This document shows, one piece after another, positions 24,770-35,340 of a DNA stretch of 64,000 nucleotides. The DNA lies in assembly GCF_008923185.1 (NCBI RefSeq), contig NZ_WBMT01000021.1:124001-188000 (forward strand), in the 5' to 3' direction. Under the pieces are notes generated by a model, which worked only from the letters and a program-made list of their open reading frames with translations, was not told the DNA's origin and searched no databases. This DNA is from Actinomadura rudentiformis. Its GTDB lineage: Bacteria > Actinomycetota > Actinomycetes > Streptosporangiales > Streptosporangiaceae. Position 1 is the first letter of the stretch, and every line of letters begins with the position of its first letter. Made by a program: the position numbers and the translations under genes.

Positions 24770-26191
24770 ATGAGTGACCCGATCCATGAACATGACACCG
24801 CGGCCGAGGGCCTGGCACTGGTCGCGAACGCGGCCGCCCCCTACCTCCAGAGCCTGGACACGCGGCTCGTCCACGACCAGGCCCGCGACGGCGTCCTCGC
24901 CGGCCTGGAGGGACCCCTGCCCGAACGGGGCGAGGGCGGGCCGGCGGCCGTGGGGGAGCTCCTGCGCATCGGAACCGAGGCCGCCACCCATGTCTCGGGT
25001 CCCCGCTTCTTCCACCTGGTGACCGGCGGGTCCACGCCCGCCGCGATGGCGGGGGACTGGATCACCTCGCTCCTCGACCAGGCCGCCGGTCTCTGGATCT
25101 CCTCCCCCTTCGCCGCCCGCGCCGAGACGGTCGTCCTCGGCTGGCTCAAGGAGCTCTTCGGCATCCCGGCCTCCTACGGCGGCGTGCTGACCCCGAGCGC
25201 CACCTTCGCGCACGTCACAGGGCTCTCCGCGGCCCGTTACTGGTGGGCCGAAAAGCACAACGTGGACGTGAGCTCCCAGGGCCTGGCCGGACTCCCCCAA
25301 ATGCCCGTCTTCAGCAGCGGCCTGGTGCACGTCAGCACGCGCAAGGCCCTGCAGATCCTCGGATGCGGCCGCGACACCCTCCGCACGTTCGCCCGTGACG
25401 GCTCCGGCGCGATCGACCTCCCCGCCCTGGAGGAGGCCCTCGCCCAGAACGGCCCGGCCATCATCGTCGGCAACCTCGGCGAGGTGAACACCGGCGACTC
25501 CGACCCGCTCGACGATCTCGCCGACCTGGCCGAGCGCCATGGCGCCTGGCTGCACGTCGACGGCGCGTTCGGCATGTTCGCCGCGCTGTCGCCCCGTACG
25601 GCGCACCTGGCTCGCGGGGCCGCCCGCGCCGACTCCATCACCGCCGACGGCCACAAATGGCTGAACGTGCCGTACGAGAGCGGCTTCTCGTTCGTCCGCG
25701 ACCCCGCCTACCTGTCCAAGGCCTTCGGCGCCTGGGGCGCCGCCTACCTGCCGGAGGCCGACGGGGAACGCGTCAACTACAACATGCTCGGCCCCGAATC
25801 CTCCCGGCGCGCCCGCGCGCTCCCCATCTGGGCCACGCTCCGCGCGTACGGCCGGGAGGGCTACCGCGCGATGGTCGAACGCCACCTGGACGCGGCGGCG
25901 CACCTCGCCAAGCTGGTCGAGGCCGCCCCCGATCTGGAACTCCTCGCCCCGGTCCAGATGTCCATCGTCTGCTTCCGCTACCGCCCGCCCGGTGTCCCGG
26001 AAGAGGAACTGGACGCCCTCAACGCCCGCCTGGGCGCCGCCCTCCTGGCCGACGGCCGCGTCTACGCCGGAACGAGCACCTACCGCGGCATGACCGTCTT
26101 CCGCCCCGCCATGGTCAACTGGCGCATCACCGCCGCCGAAGCAGAACAGCTGATCACAGTCCTCCACGAGCTCGCCCCCCGGCTCGGCTGA
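24770..26191 (+). CDS. PLP-dependent group II decarboxylase/aminotransferase family protein
   Basis: 473-residue fold-type I PLP enzyme, akin to aromatic amino acid and glutamate decarboxylases of group II. Visible signs: GVLTPSATFAHVTGLSAAR (phosphate-binding loop region), HVDGAFGMFAALS (Asp for the pyridine N), and ADGHKWLNVPYESGF, in which the Lys binds PLP. C-terminal domain FRPAMVNWRITAAEAEQL is typical. Substrate is unknown; some relatives act as decarboxylases of aspartate, tyrosine or tryptophan. The ATG 24770 (MSDPIHEHD) is the natural start; a long upstream open frame is not gene-like. It is monocistronic and ends nine bases before a convergent VOC gene. Confidence 0.87.
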   Translation: MSDPIHEHDTAAEGLALVANAAAPYLQSLDTRLVHDQARDGVLAGLEGPLPERGEGGPAAVGELLRIGTEAATHVSGPRFFHLVTGGSTPAAMAGDWITSLLDQAAGLWISSPFAARAETVVLGWLKELFGIPASYGGVLTPSATFAHVTGLSAARYWWAEKHNVDVSSQGLAGLPQMPVFSSGLVHVSTRKALQILGCGRDTLRTFARDGSGAIDLPALEEALAQNGPAIIVGNLGEVNTGDSDPLDDLADLAERHGAWLHVDGAFGMFAALSPRTAHLARGAARADSITADGHKWLNVPYESGFSFVRDPAYLSKAFGAWGAAYLPEADGERVNYNMLGPESSRRARALPIWATLRAYGREGYRAMVERHLDAAAHLAKLVEAAPDLELLAPVQMSIVCFRYRPPGVPEEELDALNARLGAALLADGRVYAGTSTYRGMTVFRPAMVNWRITAAEAEQLITVLHELAPRLG

Positions 26192-26199
26192 GACACGCT

Positions 26200-26646
26200 C
26201 TAGCTGTCGTTCCAGTCGGCGGTCTCGTCCAGCTTGTCGAAGGGCTGGGTGAGGCTGTACCAGCTGCCGGAGTCGTCGCGGAAGATGGCCTCGATGCCGT
26301 AGGGGCGCTTCTCGGGACGCTGGATGAAGGTGACCCCGGCGGCGGACAGGCGCTCGTACTCGGCCCGGCAGTCGTCGGTGGTGAACGCGCCGGCACCGAG
26401 GACGCCCTTGGCGATCAGGCCCTTCAGCTGGTCGGCGGACTCGGGGTCGAGGGAGGGCGGGCCGGGCAGCATGAGGGCGAGCTGGAGCTCGGGCTGGTCC
26501 TTGGCGCCGACGGTGACCCAGCGCATGCCGCCCTCCCCCATGGTCATGTCGGTGCGTTCCTCCAGGCCGAGCTTGGTGGTGAAGAACTCCTTGGCGGAGT
26601 CCTGGTCGAGTACCCAGATGGTGGCCAGGCCGAGTCCAGTGATCAT
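26200..26646 (-). CDS. VOC (glyoxalase/bleomycin-resistance) family protein
   Basis: 148-residue protein of the vicinal oxygen chelate fold with two beta-alpha-beta-beta-beta modules: GLGLATIWVLDQDSAKEFF at the start and the second module from AGVTFIQRPEKRPYG to DDSGSWYSLTQP. The metal residues appear partly changed, so it could be a metal enzyme or a small-molecule binder. The ATG is preceded by GAAGGGAAA. It lies 43 bases after an AraC-type regulator on the same strand and is probably its target; the pair resembles methylglyoxal or drug stress units, which is inference. Confidence 0.85.
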   Translation of the reverse strand: MITGLGLATIWVLDQDSAKEFFTTKLGLEERTDMTMGEGGMRWVTVGAKDQPELQLALMLPGPPSLDPESADQLKGLIAKGVLGAGAFTTDDCRAEYERLSAAGVTFIQRPEKRPYGIEAIFRDDSGSWYSLTQPFDKLDETADWNDS

Positions 26647-26689
26647 GAGTTTCCCTTCGTGGTGTGGAGTCCACGGTAGGAGGGGAGCC

Positions 26690-27112
26690 TCACCTCGGGC
26701 TTCTTGAAAATTGCTGGTCCTTGCGGAAGCCGCCCGCCCAGTAGAGGACGAAGCAGCCGGGGATGGGGGGCGTTCCGGAGCGCCGGGCCGCGCGGCGGAA
26801 CTCGGTCGGCGTGACGCCGACCTGTTTCTTGAACGTGGTGGAGAACGTGCCGAGGCTGGTGAAGCCGACGAGGAGGCAGATCTCGGTGACGGTGAGGTTC
26901 GCCGAGCGGAGGAGCTCCTGGGCGCGCTCGATGCGGCGGCGGCTCAGGTACTGGCCCGGCGTCTCTCCGTAGACCTCACGGAACAGCCGGACGAAGTGGT
27001 ACTGGGAGTAGCCCGCCTCGGCCGCGACGGTGGGCAGGTCGAGGGGGCTCGCCCAGTCGCGGTCCATGGTGTCCTTGGCCAGCCGTACCCGTCTCAGCTG
27101 GTCGGTGTCCAT
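26690..27112 (-). CDS. Short AraC-family regulator
   Basis: 140 residues consisting almost only of the AraC/XylS DNA-binding domain (residues 8-105): helix-turn-helix 1 in LPTVAAEAGYSQYHFVRLF and helix-turn-helix 2 in VTEICLLVGFTSLGTFSTTF. There is no sensor domain; a C-terminal 30-residue stretch with PPIPGCFVLYWAGG may bind a small molecule or partner. Regulators of this size next to VOC genes are common in actinobacteria. Starts at ATG 27112. Confidence 0.87.
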   Translation of the reverse strand: MDTDQLRRVRLAKDTMDRDWASPLDLPTVAAEAGYSQYHFVRLFREVYGETPGQYLSRRRIERAQELLRSANLTVTEICLLVGFTSLGTFSTTFKKQVGVTPTEFRRAARRSGTPPIPGCFVLYWAGGFRKDQQFSRSPR

Positions 27113-27127
27113 GTCCTCAGTGTGCCC

Positions 27128-27703
27128 TCAGCGTGCGCCCGGCCAGGGGCCCGGTGGGGTGTGGTCTCGGATCTCGGTGGAGGAGCGGACGTCGAACACG
27201 CGGAACCCGCGGGCCTGGTAGTTGCGGAGGGCGTGGGGGCCGTCGTTGGAGCAGGTGTGCAACCAGACCCGTTCGGTGGGCTTGCGGTCGGCCCAGCGGG
27301 TGGCGAGGTCCCAGGCGCGGGCGGCGCCGACGGTGAGCAGGTGGCCGCCGAGGCCCTGGCCGGTGAACGCGCGGAGGAGGCCGAAGCTGGTGATCTCGAC
27401 CTGGCCGTCGGGTTGCGGGTCCAGCTCGACATAGCCCGCGGGCGTGCCCTGGAGGTAGGCGACCCAGGTCTCCACGCCGGGGCGTTCCAGCCAGTTCTGC
27501 CACTGGTCGTACGACCACGGCAGGCGATCGGTCCAGTACCAGTCACCGCCGACGGCGGTGTAGAGGAAGCGGCTCAGCTCGGGGCTGGGTATCTCCGCGC
27601 GGACGATGTCCAGGCGTGTCTCGGGAACGCGCGCGGGGCGCAGTTCGCCGGGCGCGCTCTGCTCCAGGTACCACGTGGTCACGTCCATCTGGCGAGTCGG
27701 CAT
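27128..27703 (-). CDS. GNAT family N-acetyltransferase
   Basis: 191-residue acetyltransferase. The acetyl-CoA site is in SFGLLRAFTGQGLGGHLLTVG (motif A, Q/RxxGxG/A) and the last third YQARGFRVFDV is motif B. The N-terminal half (DWYWTDRLPWSYDQWQNWL) is a substrate-side extension with several Trp. Substrate unknown. The ATG at 27703 has GGGGGGACC upstream; ATG at 27688 is a possible shorter start. It is 15 bases upstream of the AraC gene on the same strand and so may belong to that operon. Confidence 0.82.
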   Translation of the reverse strand: MPTRQMDVTTWYLEQSAPGELRPARVPETRLDIVRAEIPSPELSRFLYTAVGGDWYWTDRLPWSYDQWQNWLERPGVETWVAYLQGTPAGYVELDPQPDGQVEITSFGLLRAFTGQGLGGHLLTVGAARAWDLATRWADRKPTERVWLHTCSNDGPHALRNYQARGFRVFDVRSSTEIRDHTPPGPWPGAR

Positions 27704-27779
27704 AGAGGTCCCCCCTGGACACGACTCCGCCGCGCCCCGTCGTCCGGTGGGACGCCGGGGCACGGCGGGATTTGCCGGA

Positions 27780-29243
27780 TCAGGCTATCGGACGCGCGGT
27801 GGGCACGATCGGGTAGGGCAGGGACGTTTCGCCCATCAAGTGCTTGTCCACGCCGTGCGCGGCGGCACGGCCCTCGGCGATCGCCCACACGATCAGGGAC
27901 TGCCCGCGGCCCATGTCGCCCGCGGCGAAGACGTTGTCGACCGTGGTCCTGTAGTCCTTGTCGCGGACCACGTTGCCACGCTGGTCCAGCTCGACGCCGA
28001 GCTGCTCCAGGAGCCCTTCCTTCTGCGGGCCGAGGAAGCCCATGGCGAGCGTGACCAGTTCGGCCGGGATCTCGCGCTCGGTGCCCGGGATCGGCTTGAA
28101 GCCGGTCTGGGGGCCCTCGACCTCGACCAGGCGCAGAGCCCGGACGTTGCCGTCCCCGTCGCCGACGAACTCGGTGGTGGAGACCGCGTACACCCGGTCG
28201 CCGCCCATGTCGTGGAGCTCCTCGTGGGCGCTCTCCATCTTGAAGAGCATGGGGTAGGTCGGCCACGGCTGGGTGTCGGGGCGGGCCGCGGGCGGCTGCG
28301 GCATGATCTCCAGCTGGGTGACCGAGGCGGCCCCCTGCCGGATCGCGGTGCCGATGCAGTCGGCGCCGGTGTCACCGCCGCCGATCACGACCACGTGCTT
28401 GCCCTCGGCGGAGATCGGGGACTCCTCGAAGTCGCCCTCCTGCACCCTGTTGGCGGGCGGCAGGTACTCCATGGCCTGGTAGACGCCCTTGAGCTCACGG
28501 CCGGGGACGGGCAGGTCGCGCCAGGCGGTGGCGCCGCCGGCGAGCACGACCGCGTCGTAGCGCGACCGGAGCTCGTCGGCGGTGACGTCCACGCCCACGT
28601 TCACCGAGGTCTTGAAGTCGGTGCCCTCCGCGCGCATCTGGGCGACGCGCCGGTCGACGTGCCGCTTCTCCATCTTGAACTCGGGGATGCCGTAGCGGAG
28701 CAGGCCGCCGACGCGGTCGGCCCGCTCGTAGACCCTGACGTCGTGTCCGGCGCGGGTGAGCTGCTGCGCGGCGGCGAGCCCGGCCGGGCCGGAACCGACG
28801 ACCGCGACCTTCTTGCCGGTCTTGACAGCGGGCGGCTGCGGGCGCACCCAGCCCTCCGCCCAGGCCCGGTCGATGATCTCGGCCTCGACCCGCTTGATGG
28901 CCACCGGGTCCTGGTTGATGCCGAGGACGCACGCCGCCTCGCACGGGGCGGGGCAGAGCTTCCCGGTGAACTCCGGGAAGTTGTTGGTGGCGTGCAGCCG
29001 CTCGATCGCCTCGTGCCAGTCCTTGCGGTAGACGAGGTCGTTCCACTCGGGGATGAGGTTGCCGAGCGGGCACCCCTGGTGGCAGAACGGGATGCCGCAG
29101 TCCATGCAGCGGCTCGCCTGCTTCTCGAGCTTTTCGTTGCCGAAGCTCTCGTACACCTCGGACCAGCTCTTGATGCGCACGTCGACCGGGCGGCGCTTCG
29201 GGAGCTCCCGCGGTACGGTCAGGAAACCCTTCGGGTCAGCCAT
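27780..29243 (-). CDS. gltD: Glutamate synthase (NADPH), small subunit
   Basis: 487-residue beta subunit that feeds electrons from NADPH to GltB for making two glutamates from glutamine and 2-oxoglutarate. N-terminal ferredoxin-like Cys sets are [20 protein letters not shown] and [10 protein letters not shown]; the FAD site is [13 protein letters not shown] and the NADPH site [28 protein letters not shown] closes the flavin domain. Starts at ATG 29243, 15 bases after gltB with a GAGAGGGGGG ribosome site. Full family length. It forms an operon with gltB only. Confidence 0.97.
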   Translation of the reverse strand: MADPKGFLTVPRELPKRRPVDVRIKSWSEVYESFGNEKLEKQASRCMDCGIPFCHQGCPLGNLIPEWNDLVYRKDWHEAIERLHATNNFPEFTGKLCPAPCEAACVLGINQDPVAIKRVEAEIIDRAWAEGWVRPQPPAVKTGKKVAVVGSGPAGLAAAQQLTRAGHDVRVYERADRVGGLLRYGIPEFKMEKRHVDRRVAQMRAEGTDFKTSVNVGVDVTADELRSRYDAVVLAGGATAWRDLPVPGRELKGVYQAMEYLPPANRVQEGDFEESPISAEGKHVVVIGGGDTGADCIGTAIRQGAASVTQLEIMPQPPAARPDTQPWPTYPMLFKMESAHEELHDMGGDRVYAVSTTEFVGDGDGNVRALRLVEVEGPQTGFKPIPGTEREIPAELVTLAMGFLGPQKEGLLEQLGVELDQRGNVVRDKDYRTTVDNVFAAGDMGRGQSLIVWAIAEGRAAAHGVDKHLMGETSLPYPIVPTARPIA

Positions 29244-29258
29244 GTGGAAGCCCCCCTC

Positions 29259-32200
29259 TCACTTCTGCGCCGCGGCCATGACGGCCTCGTCGACGTCCCT
29301 GCCCTCGGCCTCGGCTTGCGCCATGGCGGCGAGCACCCGCTTGTAGTCGCGCGGCATGATCTTGGTGATGCGCGCGAGCGCGCCGTCCCAGTCGGCCAGC
29401 AGCCCCTCCGCGACCGTGGAGCCGGTCTCGGCGCGGTGCCGCTCGACGATGTCGCGCAGGAACGCGCGGTCCTCGCCGGTGAGCGCCTCCAGCTCCACCA
29501 TCTCGGGGTTGACCCGTTCGGTGACCAGGTCCAGCACGTAGGCGATGCCGCCCGACATGCCCGCCGCCAGGTTGCGCCCGGTGCCGCCGAGGATCACGGC
29601 GCGGCCACCGGTCATGTACTCCAGCCCGTGGTCGCCGACGCCCTCGACGACGGCGGTCGCGCCGGAGTTGCGCACGCAGAACCGCTCGCCCACCACGCCC
29701 CGGGCGAACAGCTCGCCCGAGGTGGCGCCGTAGAGGATCACGTTGCCGCCGATGATCTGGGTCTCGGCCGCGAACGTCGCGTCCAGCGGGGGCCGCACGG
29801 TGAGGCGGCCGCCGGACAGGCCCTTGCCGACGTAGTCGTTGGCGTCGCCGATCAGCCGCAGCGTGATGCCGCGGGGCACGAACGCGCCGAACGAGTTGCC
29901 GGCCGACCCGGTGAACGTGACGTCGATGGTGTCGTCGGGCAGCCCCTCGCCTCCCCACTTCTTCGTCACCGCGTGGCCGAGCATGGTGCCGACCGTCCGG
30001 TTGACGTTGCGGATGGGCAGGTCGAGCTTCACCTTGTCGCCGAACGCGATGGCGCCCTCGGCGAGCTGGATCAGCGTGTTGTCCAGCGCCTTCTCCAGCC
30101 CGTGGTCCTGCCCGGTGACCTGGCGCATGGCGGCGCCGTCGGCCAGCTCCGGCTGGTGCAGGACCGGGGTCAGGTCGAGCCCGCCGGCCTTCCAGTGGTC
30201 GACGGCCTTGCGGGTGTCGAGCATCTCGACGTGCCCGATGGCCTCGTCCAGGGACCGGAAGCCGAGCGCGGCCAGGTACTCGCGTACCTCCTGCGCCACG
30301 AACTCGAAGAAGTTGACCACGAACTCGGGCTTGCCGTTGAAGCGCTCCCGCAGCACCGGGTTCTGCGTGGCGACGCCGACCGGGCAGGTGTCCAGGTGGC
30401 AGACCCGCATCATGATGCAGCCGGAGACGACCAGCGGGGCGGTGGCGAAGCCGTACTCCTCGGCGCCCAGCAGCGCCGCGATGATGACGTCGCGGCCGGT
30501 CTTCATCTGCCCGTCGGTCTGCACGACGATGCGGTCGCGCAGGCCGTTGAGCAGCAGCGTCTGCTGGGTCTCGGCCAGGCCGAGCTCCCAGGGCGCGCCG
30601 GCGTGCTTGAGCGAGGTCAGCGGCGAGGCGCCGGTGCCGCCGTCGTGCCCGGAGATGAGCACCACGTCGGCGTGCGCCTTGGACACGCCCGCCGCGACCG
30701 TGCCGACCCCGACCTCGGCGACGAGCTTGACGTGCACGCGCGCCGCGGGGTTGGCGTTCTTGAGGTCGTGGATGAGCTGCGCCAGGTCCTCGATCGAGTA
30801 GATGTCGTGGTGCGGCGGCGGCGAGATCAGGCCCACGCCCGGGGTGGAGTGCCGGGTCTTGGCGATCCACGGGTAGACCTTGTGGCCGGGCAGTTGCCCG
30901 CCCTCGCCGGGCTTGGCGCCCTGTGCCATCTTGATCTGGATGTCGTCGGCGTTGGTGAGGTACTCCGAGGTCACGCCGAACCGGCCGGAGGCCACCTGCT
31001 TGATGGCGCTGCGCCGCAGGTCGCCGTTGGCGTCCGGGACGAACCGCGCCGGGTCCTCGCCGCCCTCACCGGTGTTGGACTTGCCGCCGAGGCGGTTCAT
31101 CGCGATGGCGAGGGTCTCGTGCGCCTCCGCCGAGATGGAGCCGTACGACATGGCGCCGGTGGAGAACCGCTTGACGATCGACTCGACCGGCTCGACCTCG
31201 TCGATCGGCACCGGCGGGCGCTCGCCCTCCTTGAGCTTGAACAGGCCGCGGAGGGTCATCAGCTCCTCGGACTGCGAGTCGACCTTGCCGGTGTACTCCT
31301 TGAAGATCTCGTACCGGCGGGTGCGGGTGGCGTGCTGCAGCTTGAACACCGTGTCCGGGTTGAACAGGTGCAGCTCGCCCTCGCGGCGCCACTGGTACTC
31401 GCCGCCGACGTCGAGGGTGCGGTGCGAGACCTCGTTGCCGCCGGGCGGGTAGGCCTTCTTGTGGCGCTGCGCGACCTCGGTGGCGATGACGTCGAAGCCG
31501 ACGCCGCCGAGCCGGGAGGTGGTGCCGGTGAACGCGCGGTCGATGATCTCGCTGCCGAGACCGATGGCCTCGAAGATCTGGGCGCCGGTGTACGAGGCGA
31601 CCGTCGACACGCCGATCTTCGACATGACCTTGAGGACGCCCTTACCGTACGCCTTGACAAGATTGCGCACGCCCTTCGCCGGGTCGATGCCGTCGATGAC
31701 CCCGGTCTTGATGAGGTCCTCGACGGTCTCGATCGCCAGGTAGGGGTTGATCGCGGACGCGCCGTACCCGATGAGCAGCGCCATGTGGTGGCACTCGCGG
31801 GCCTCGGCGGTCTCGATGACCAGGCCCACCTGGGTGCGGGTCTTCTCCCGGATCAGGTGGTGGTGCACCGCGCCGGTCAGCAGCAGCGACGGGATCGCGG
31901 CCTTGGCCGAGTCCGAGCCCCGGTCGGACAGCACGATGATCCGCGCACCCGCGGCGATGGCCCGGGAGACCTCGGAGCAGATCTCCTCGAGCCGGTGCTC
32001 AAGGGCCTCCCCGCCGCCTTCCACGTCGTACAGGCCATGCACGACGTGTGCTTCCAGATGCGGCAGCGAGCCCTCGTCGTTGATATGGATGATCTTGGAC
32101 AGCTCGTCGTTGTCCAGGATCGGGGTGGGCAGCACGAGGCGGCGGCAGGACTCCGGCCCGGGCTCCAGGAGGTTGCCCTCCGGGCCGAGGGTGGACTGCA

Positions 32201-33815
32201 GCGAGGTGATCATCTCCTCGCGGATGGCGTCCAGCGGCGGGTTGGTGACCTGGGCGAAGAGCTGCTTGAAGTAGTCGAACAGCAGCCGCGGCCGCTCCGA
32301 CAGCACCGCGATGGGGGTGTCGGTGCCCATCGAGCCGATCGGCTCGGCGCCCGTCCTGACCATCGGAGTCAGGATGATGCGCTGCTCTTCGAGCGTGTAG
32401 CCGAACGTCTGCTGGCGCTTGACGAGCGTCTCGTGGGTCGGCACCTCGCGCTCGCGCTGCGGCAGCTCCTCGAACCGGACCAGGCCGTCGTGCAGCCACT
32501 GGCCGTACGGGTGCTGCGCCGCGAGCTCGGCCTTGACCTCGTCGTCCTCGACGATCCGGCCGGCCTCGGTGTCGACCACGAAGATCTTGCCGGGCTGCAG
32601 GCGGCCCTTGCGGACGACCTTGCCGGCCGGGATGTCCAGCACACCGGCCTCGGAGGCCAGCACGACGAAGCCCTCGTCGGTGACCCAGTAGCGGCCGGGG
32701 CGCAGGCCGTTGCGGTCCAGCACGGCACCGACGACCGTGCCGTCGGTGAACGTGACGGACGCGGGGCCGTCCCAGGCCTCCATCAGCGTGGAGTGGAACT
32801 CGTAGAAGGCCCGGCGGGCCGGGTCCATCTCGGTGTGGTTCTCCCACGCCTCGGGGATCATCATCAGCACCGCGTGCGGCAGCGACCGGCCGCCCAGGTG
32901 CAGCAACTCCAGGCACTCGTCGAACGAGGCGGTGTCGCTGGCCTCGATGTCGATCACCGGGTAGATGCGGGACAGGTCGCCGGGGATCAGGTCGGACTTG
33001 AGCAGCGCCTCGCGGGCGCGCATCCAGTTCCGGTTGCCCTTGACCGTGTTGATCTCGCCGTTGTGCGCGATGAACCGGTACGGGTGGGCCAGCTCCCAGG
33101 CGGGGAAGGTGTTGGTCGAGAACCGCGAGTGCACCAGCGCGATGGCGCTGCCGAAGCGGCGGTCCGACAGGTCGGGGAAGAACGGCTCCAGCTGCGGGGT
33201 CGTCAGCATGCCCTTGTAGACGATGGTCCGGCTGGACAGGCTCGGGAAGTAGACCCGTACGTCCTGCTCGGCGCGCTCGCGCATGCAGAACACGACACGG
33301 TCCAGCTCCAGGCCGGACTTGCCGGCGTGGGGGCCGTCGGCGGCGGCGGTCAGGAACAGCTGCGCGAAGTGCGGCATGGCCCGCCGGGCCGCCGGGCCGG
33401 CGAAGGTGGGGTCGTGCGGGAGCTCGCGCCAGCCGAGAACGGTGAGGCTCTCCTCGACGCAGAGGGTCTCGATGTGGGCGACCGCGGCGGCGCGCTCGTC
33501 GCCGTCGACCGGGAGGAAGGCGAGCCCGGCCGCGTAGGAACCGGCCTCGGGCAGCGCGAAGTCGCAGACCTCGCGGAAGAAGGAGTCGGGGATCTGGACC
33601 AGGATGCCGACGCCGTCGCCGTCGTCCGGCTCGGCGCCCACCGCACCGCGATGGTCGAGATTCTTCAGGACGGTCAGGGCGTTCTGAACGATGTCGTGGC
33701 TCTTGCGGCCGTGCAGGTCGGCGACCATGCCGACGCCGCAGGCGTCGTGCTCGTTGGCAGGGTCGTAAAGACCCTGGTTAGGAGGCAGGCCCGGAGTGAG
33801 GGCAGCAGCAGCCAT
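29259..33815 (-). CDS. gltB: Glutamate synthase (NADPH), large subunit
   Basis: 1518-residue alpha subunit. The N-terminal glutaminase domain starts at Cys26 ([17 protein letters not shown]) and the 25 residues before it are the propeptide normally removed. A central linking domain is followed by the FMN/2-oxoglutarate synthase domain with the 3Fe-4S cysteines in [36 protein letters not shown] as FMN phosphate loop, and the C-terminal glutamate synthase beta-helix with GG-rich turns ([20 protein letters not shown]). The ATG 33815 has GGGAGG four bases upstream. It is the first gene of the gltBD operon; a 25-codon leader ORF and a DasR-like site lie upstream. Confidence 0.97.
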   Translation of the reverse strand: MAAAALTPGLPPNQGLYDPANEHDACGVGMVADLHGRKSHDIVQNALTVLKNLDHRGAVGAEPDDGDGVGILVQIPDSFFREVCDFALPEAGSYAAGLAFLPVDGDERAAAVAHIETLCVEESLTVLGWRELPHDPTFAGPAARRAMPHFAQLFLTAAADGPHAGKSGLELDRVVFCMRERAEQDVRVYFPSLSSRTIVYKGMLTTPQLEPFFPDLSDRRFGSAIALVHSRFSTNTFPAWELAHPYRFIAHNGEINTVKGNRNWMRAREALLKSDLIPGDLSRIYPVIDIEASDTASFDECLELLHLGGRSLPHAVLMMIPEAWENHTEMDPARRAFYEFHSTLMEAWDGPASVTFTDGTVVGAVLDRNGLRPGRYWVTDEGFVVLASEAGVLDIPAGKVVRKGRLQPGKIFVVDTEAGRIVEDDEVKAELAAQHPYGQWLHDGLVRFEELPQREREVPTHETLVKRQQTFGYTLEEQRIILTPMVRTGAEPIGSMGTDTPIAVLSERPRLLFDYFKQLFAQVTNPPLDAIREEMITSLQSTLGPEGNLLEPGPESCRRLVLPTPILDNDELSKIIHINDEGSLPHLEAHVVHGLYDVEGGGEALEHRLEEICSEVSRAIAAGARIIVLSDRGSDSAKAAIPSLLLTGAVHHHLIREKTRTQVGLVIETAEARECHHMALLIGYGASAINPYLAIETVEDLIKTGVIDGIDPAKGVRNLVKAYGKGVLKVMSKIGVSTVASYTGAQIFEAIGLGSEIIDRAFTGTTSRLGGVGFDVIATEVAQRHKKAYPPGGNEVSHRTLDVGGEYQWRREGELHLFNPDTVFKLQHATRTRRYEIFKEYTGKVDSQSEELMTLRGLFKLKEGERPPVPIDEVEPVESIVKRFSTGAMSYGSISAEAHETLAIAMNRLGGKSNTGEGGEDPARFVPDANGDLRRSAIKQVASGRFGVTSEYLTNADDIQIKMAQGAKPGEGGQLPGHKVYPWIAKTRHSTPGVGLISPPPHHDIYSIEDLAQLIHDLKNANPAARVHVKLVAEVGVGTVAAGVSKAHADVVLISGHDGGTGASPLTSLKHAGAPWELGLAETQQTLLLNGLRDRIVVQTDGQMKTGRDVIIAALLGAEEYGFATAPLVVSGCIMMRVCHLDTCPVGVATQNPVLRERFNGKPEFVVNFFEFVAQEVREYLAALGFRSLDEAIGHVEMLDTRKAVDHWKAGGLDLTPVLHQPELADGAAMRQVTGQDHGLEKALDNTLIQLAEGAIAFGDKVKLDLPIRNVNRTVGTMLGHAVTKKWGGEGLPDDTIDVTFTGSAGNSFGAFVPRGITLRLIGDANDYVGKGLSGGRLTVRPPLDATFAAETQIIGGNVILYGATSGELFARGVVGERFCVRNSGATAVVEGVGDHGLEYMTGGRAVILGGTGRNLAAGMSGGIAYVLDLVTERVNPEMVELEALTGEDRAFLRDIVERHRAETGSTVAEGLLADWDGALARITKIMPRDYKRVLAAMAQAEAEGRDVDEAVMAAAQK

Positions 33816-33901
33816 CAACCCTCCCGTCGTCTTCGTCGTGTCACTGGCTTCGATGTCAGTGCAGTCCGGGACGACGTTGGCCCTGCTGCGGTGTGATGAC
33901 A

Positions 33902-33979
33902 TTACATCACTGCCGGGATCATGCCCGACTCGACCAGATCGCGAAACTCCTCCGCGCTGGTCTCCTGGAGGCCACTCAT
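33902..33979 (-). CDS. 25-codon leader ORF upstream of gltB
   Basis: Reads [25 protein letters not shown] and stops with TAA 86 bases before the gltB ATG. It has acidic amphipathic helix character and balanced composition rather than shadow-frame bias. No Shine-Dalgarno is present because the DasR-like site lies directly upstream of its ATG, so it would be read from a leaderless or near-leaderless mRNA. It may be a leader peptide, a small protein or chance. Confidence 0.4.
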   Translation of the reverse strand: MSGLQETSAEEFRDLVESGMIPAVM

Positions 33980-33980
33980 G

Positions 33981-33996
33981 AGTGGTTTAGACCAGG
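33981..33996. promoter_or_regulatory. DasR-like operator upstream of gltB
   Basis: AGTGGTTTAGACCAGG matches 14 of 16 positions of the A(C/G)TGGTCTAGACCA(C/G)T type DasR element. It lies about 165 bases before the gltB start and abuts the leader ORF start. Better match than the pyk sites. Confidence 0.55.
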
Positions 33997-34160
33997 ATAC
34001 CGGGCAAATTTCCCACAAAAACGCCCTGACCTCGGTGATCATCATCACCGGCCGGAGATGTTTAGCGGGTTAAGGCGTATACCCGCAAGTAACGTCGGCT
34101 ACACACGACGGGCCTGATGTGGCCTCGATGATCAAGGAATGGCGGCGGTGGGAAGGGCGG

Positions 34161-35288
34161 TCAGGAGGCCTTGGCGGCGCGGCCCAGCACGGCCGGCGCC
34201 TTGCCGCCCTCGATCAGCAGCGACAGCAGGTCCTCGTCCTGCTCGTCGCCCGAGCCGTCCAGGTGCTGCGCCCACGACACGACGACGTAGTGGCCCATGG
34301 CCAGCCCCCGCGCCATCCCGAAGCCCTGCCCGAACTTGTCCAGCGGGGCCGCGGCGTTCAGGGGGCGCACGAAGCCGCCGCCGCGCACGTTGCCGAGTTG
34401 CTCGACGATCCGGTCGGCGTGGTCCGCGCTCGCCAGGTTGAACACCGTGACGGCGAGGGCGTACCCCTTCTTGGTGTCGGCATGGAGGGTGCGCGCCGCC
34501 TGCGTGCACCCGCCCTCGCCGAGAGCGGCCGCGACGGACCGGCCCCAGATCGCGGCGGCGCAGTCGGTGTCGAGCCGCTTGCCCTTCAGCGTCAGCTTGG
34601 CCTTGGCGGAGGACAGGGTGATCGTGGACGCGGACGAGGGGAACAGCTCCGCCGCCGTGAGCGGTGCGGCGTCGGCCGACCGCTGGGCGATGCCGGAGTA
34701 CGCGTCGGCGGACGGCGAGCTGGAGTAGGAGGCGGGCGCCGGCCCGCTCGCGGCCACCGGGCCCACCCGGGGAGCGACCGGGGACCGCGTGGGCGCGTCG
34801 TCCCGCCCGCCGATCACCACCATCGCCACGGCGGCCAGGACGACGACGAGCCCGAGTGCGCCCGCCGCGAAGAAGAACCATCGCGGATCGTGTCCCGGCC
34901 GGCCCCCCCGCCCCTGCCGCTTGGCGGCCTTGGGAGCCTTGGGGTTCTTGGGAGCCTTAGGGCTCTTGGGACCCTTGGCGGACTTGGGAGCGTGAGGACC
35001 TTTGGTGGCCTTGAGGGCTCGGGGCCGAGGGGGAACGGGCGGCTCGTTCGCCTGGACGTCGATCGGCTCGGCCGGCGCCGGTGGACGCTGCGCCTGCAGG
35101 GGTGGGCGCTGCGCCTGCCGGGGCGGGCGGGCGGCGCCGCGTCCGGAGGCCAGCTTGCGCGGCGCGCCCGCGCGGCGTGCGGATCCGCGGGGCGGCTGCT
35201 GCCGGGGACCGGGCCGCCCTCGCTGGTCTCCCGGCACGGGGCCGGGGCGGGGGCGGCCGGAACGCCGGCCGGGCTCGTCGTGGTCCAC
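34161..35288 (-). CDS. Membrane-anchored protein, paralog of the next gene
   Basis: 375 residues. The first 130 are Pro/Arg/Ala/Lys-rich and disordered, including a lysine-proline stretch of AP-K repeats (KGPKSPKAPKNPKAPKAAK), then one membrane helix at about 140-160 (FFFAAGALGLVVVLAAVAMV), then a 200-residue extracytoplasmic domain. This domain contains two Cys in the spaced pattern TDCAAAIWG ... GEGGCTQAA and ends with YVVVSWAQHLDG; the same pattern occurs in the protein encoded just upstream. I do not know the family. Start GTG 35288. Function unknown; the disordered basic N-terminus in the cytoplasm could bind nucleic acid or a partner. Confidence 0.78.
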   Translation of the reverse strand: MDHDEPGRRSGRPRPGPVPGDQRGRPGPRQQPPRGSARRAGAPRKLASGRGAARPPRQAQRPPLQAQRPPAPAEPIDVQANEPPVPPRPRALKATKGPHAPKSAKGPKSPKAPKNPKAPKAAKRQGRGGRPGHDPRWFFFAAGALGLVVVLAAVAMVVIGGRDDAPTRSPVAPRVGPVAASGPAPASYSSSPSADAYSGIAQRSADAAPLTAAELFPSSASTITLSSAKAKLTLKGKRLDTDCAAAIWGRSVAAALGEGGCTQAARTLHADTKKGYALAVTVFNLASADHADRIVEQLGNVRGGGFVRPLNAAAPLDKFGQGFGMARGLAMGHYVVVSWAQHLDGSGDEQDEDLLSLLIEGGKAPAVLGRAAKAS

Positions 35289-35340
35289 GAAGGCGCAGAC
35301 TACTGCCCGGGACGCGGTGCCGTGACCATGCCCGCCCGGA

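Larger units (their letters stand above)
33816..34160. other. 345-base region upstream of gltB
   Basis: Holds the leader ORF and DasR-like operator listed separately, and an inverted repeat CGGTGAT-CATC-ATCACCG (34033-34050) followed on the minus strand, after 13 bases, by a run of five T; this may be the transcript end of the membrane-protein gene that stops at 34161. The stretch 33990-34100 is clearly AT-richer than the genes around it, as expected for a promoter. Confidence 0.6.

Noticed and set aside
24332-26674. A 780-residue minus frame antisense to the PLP decarboxylase, and a 124-residue minus ORF in the intergenic region.
   Set aside because: No family signs, low-complexity Arg/Gly/Pro composition and a good gene on the other strand.
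27606-33896. A 2096-residue open frame on the plus strand opposite gltB and gltD.
   Set aside because: It is a shadow of GC-rich codons: its sequence is Val/Leu/Asp/Arg-rich with no domain, and the opposite strand codes for well-known enzymes.
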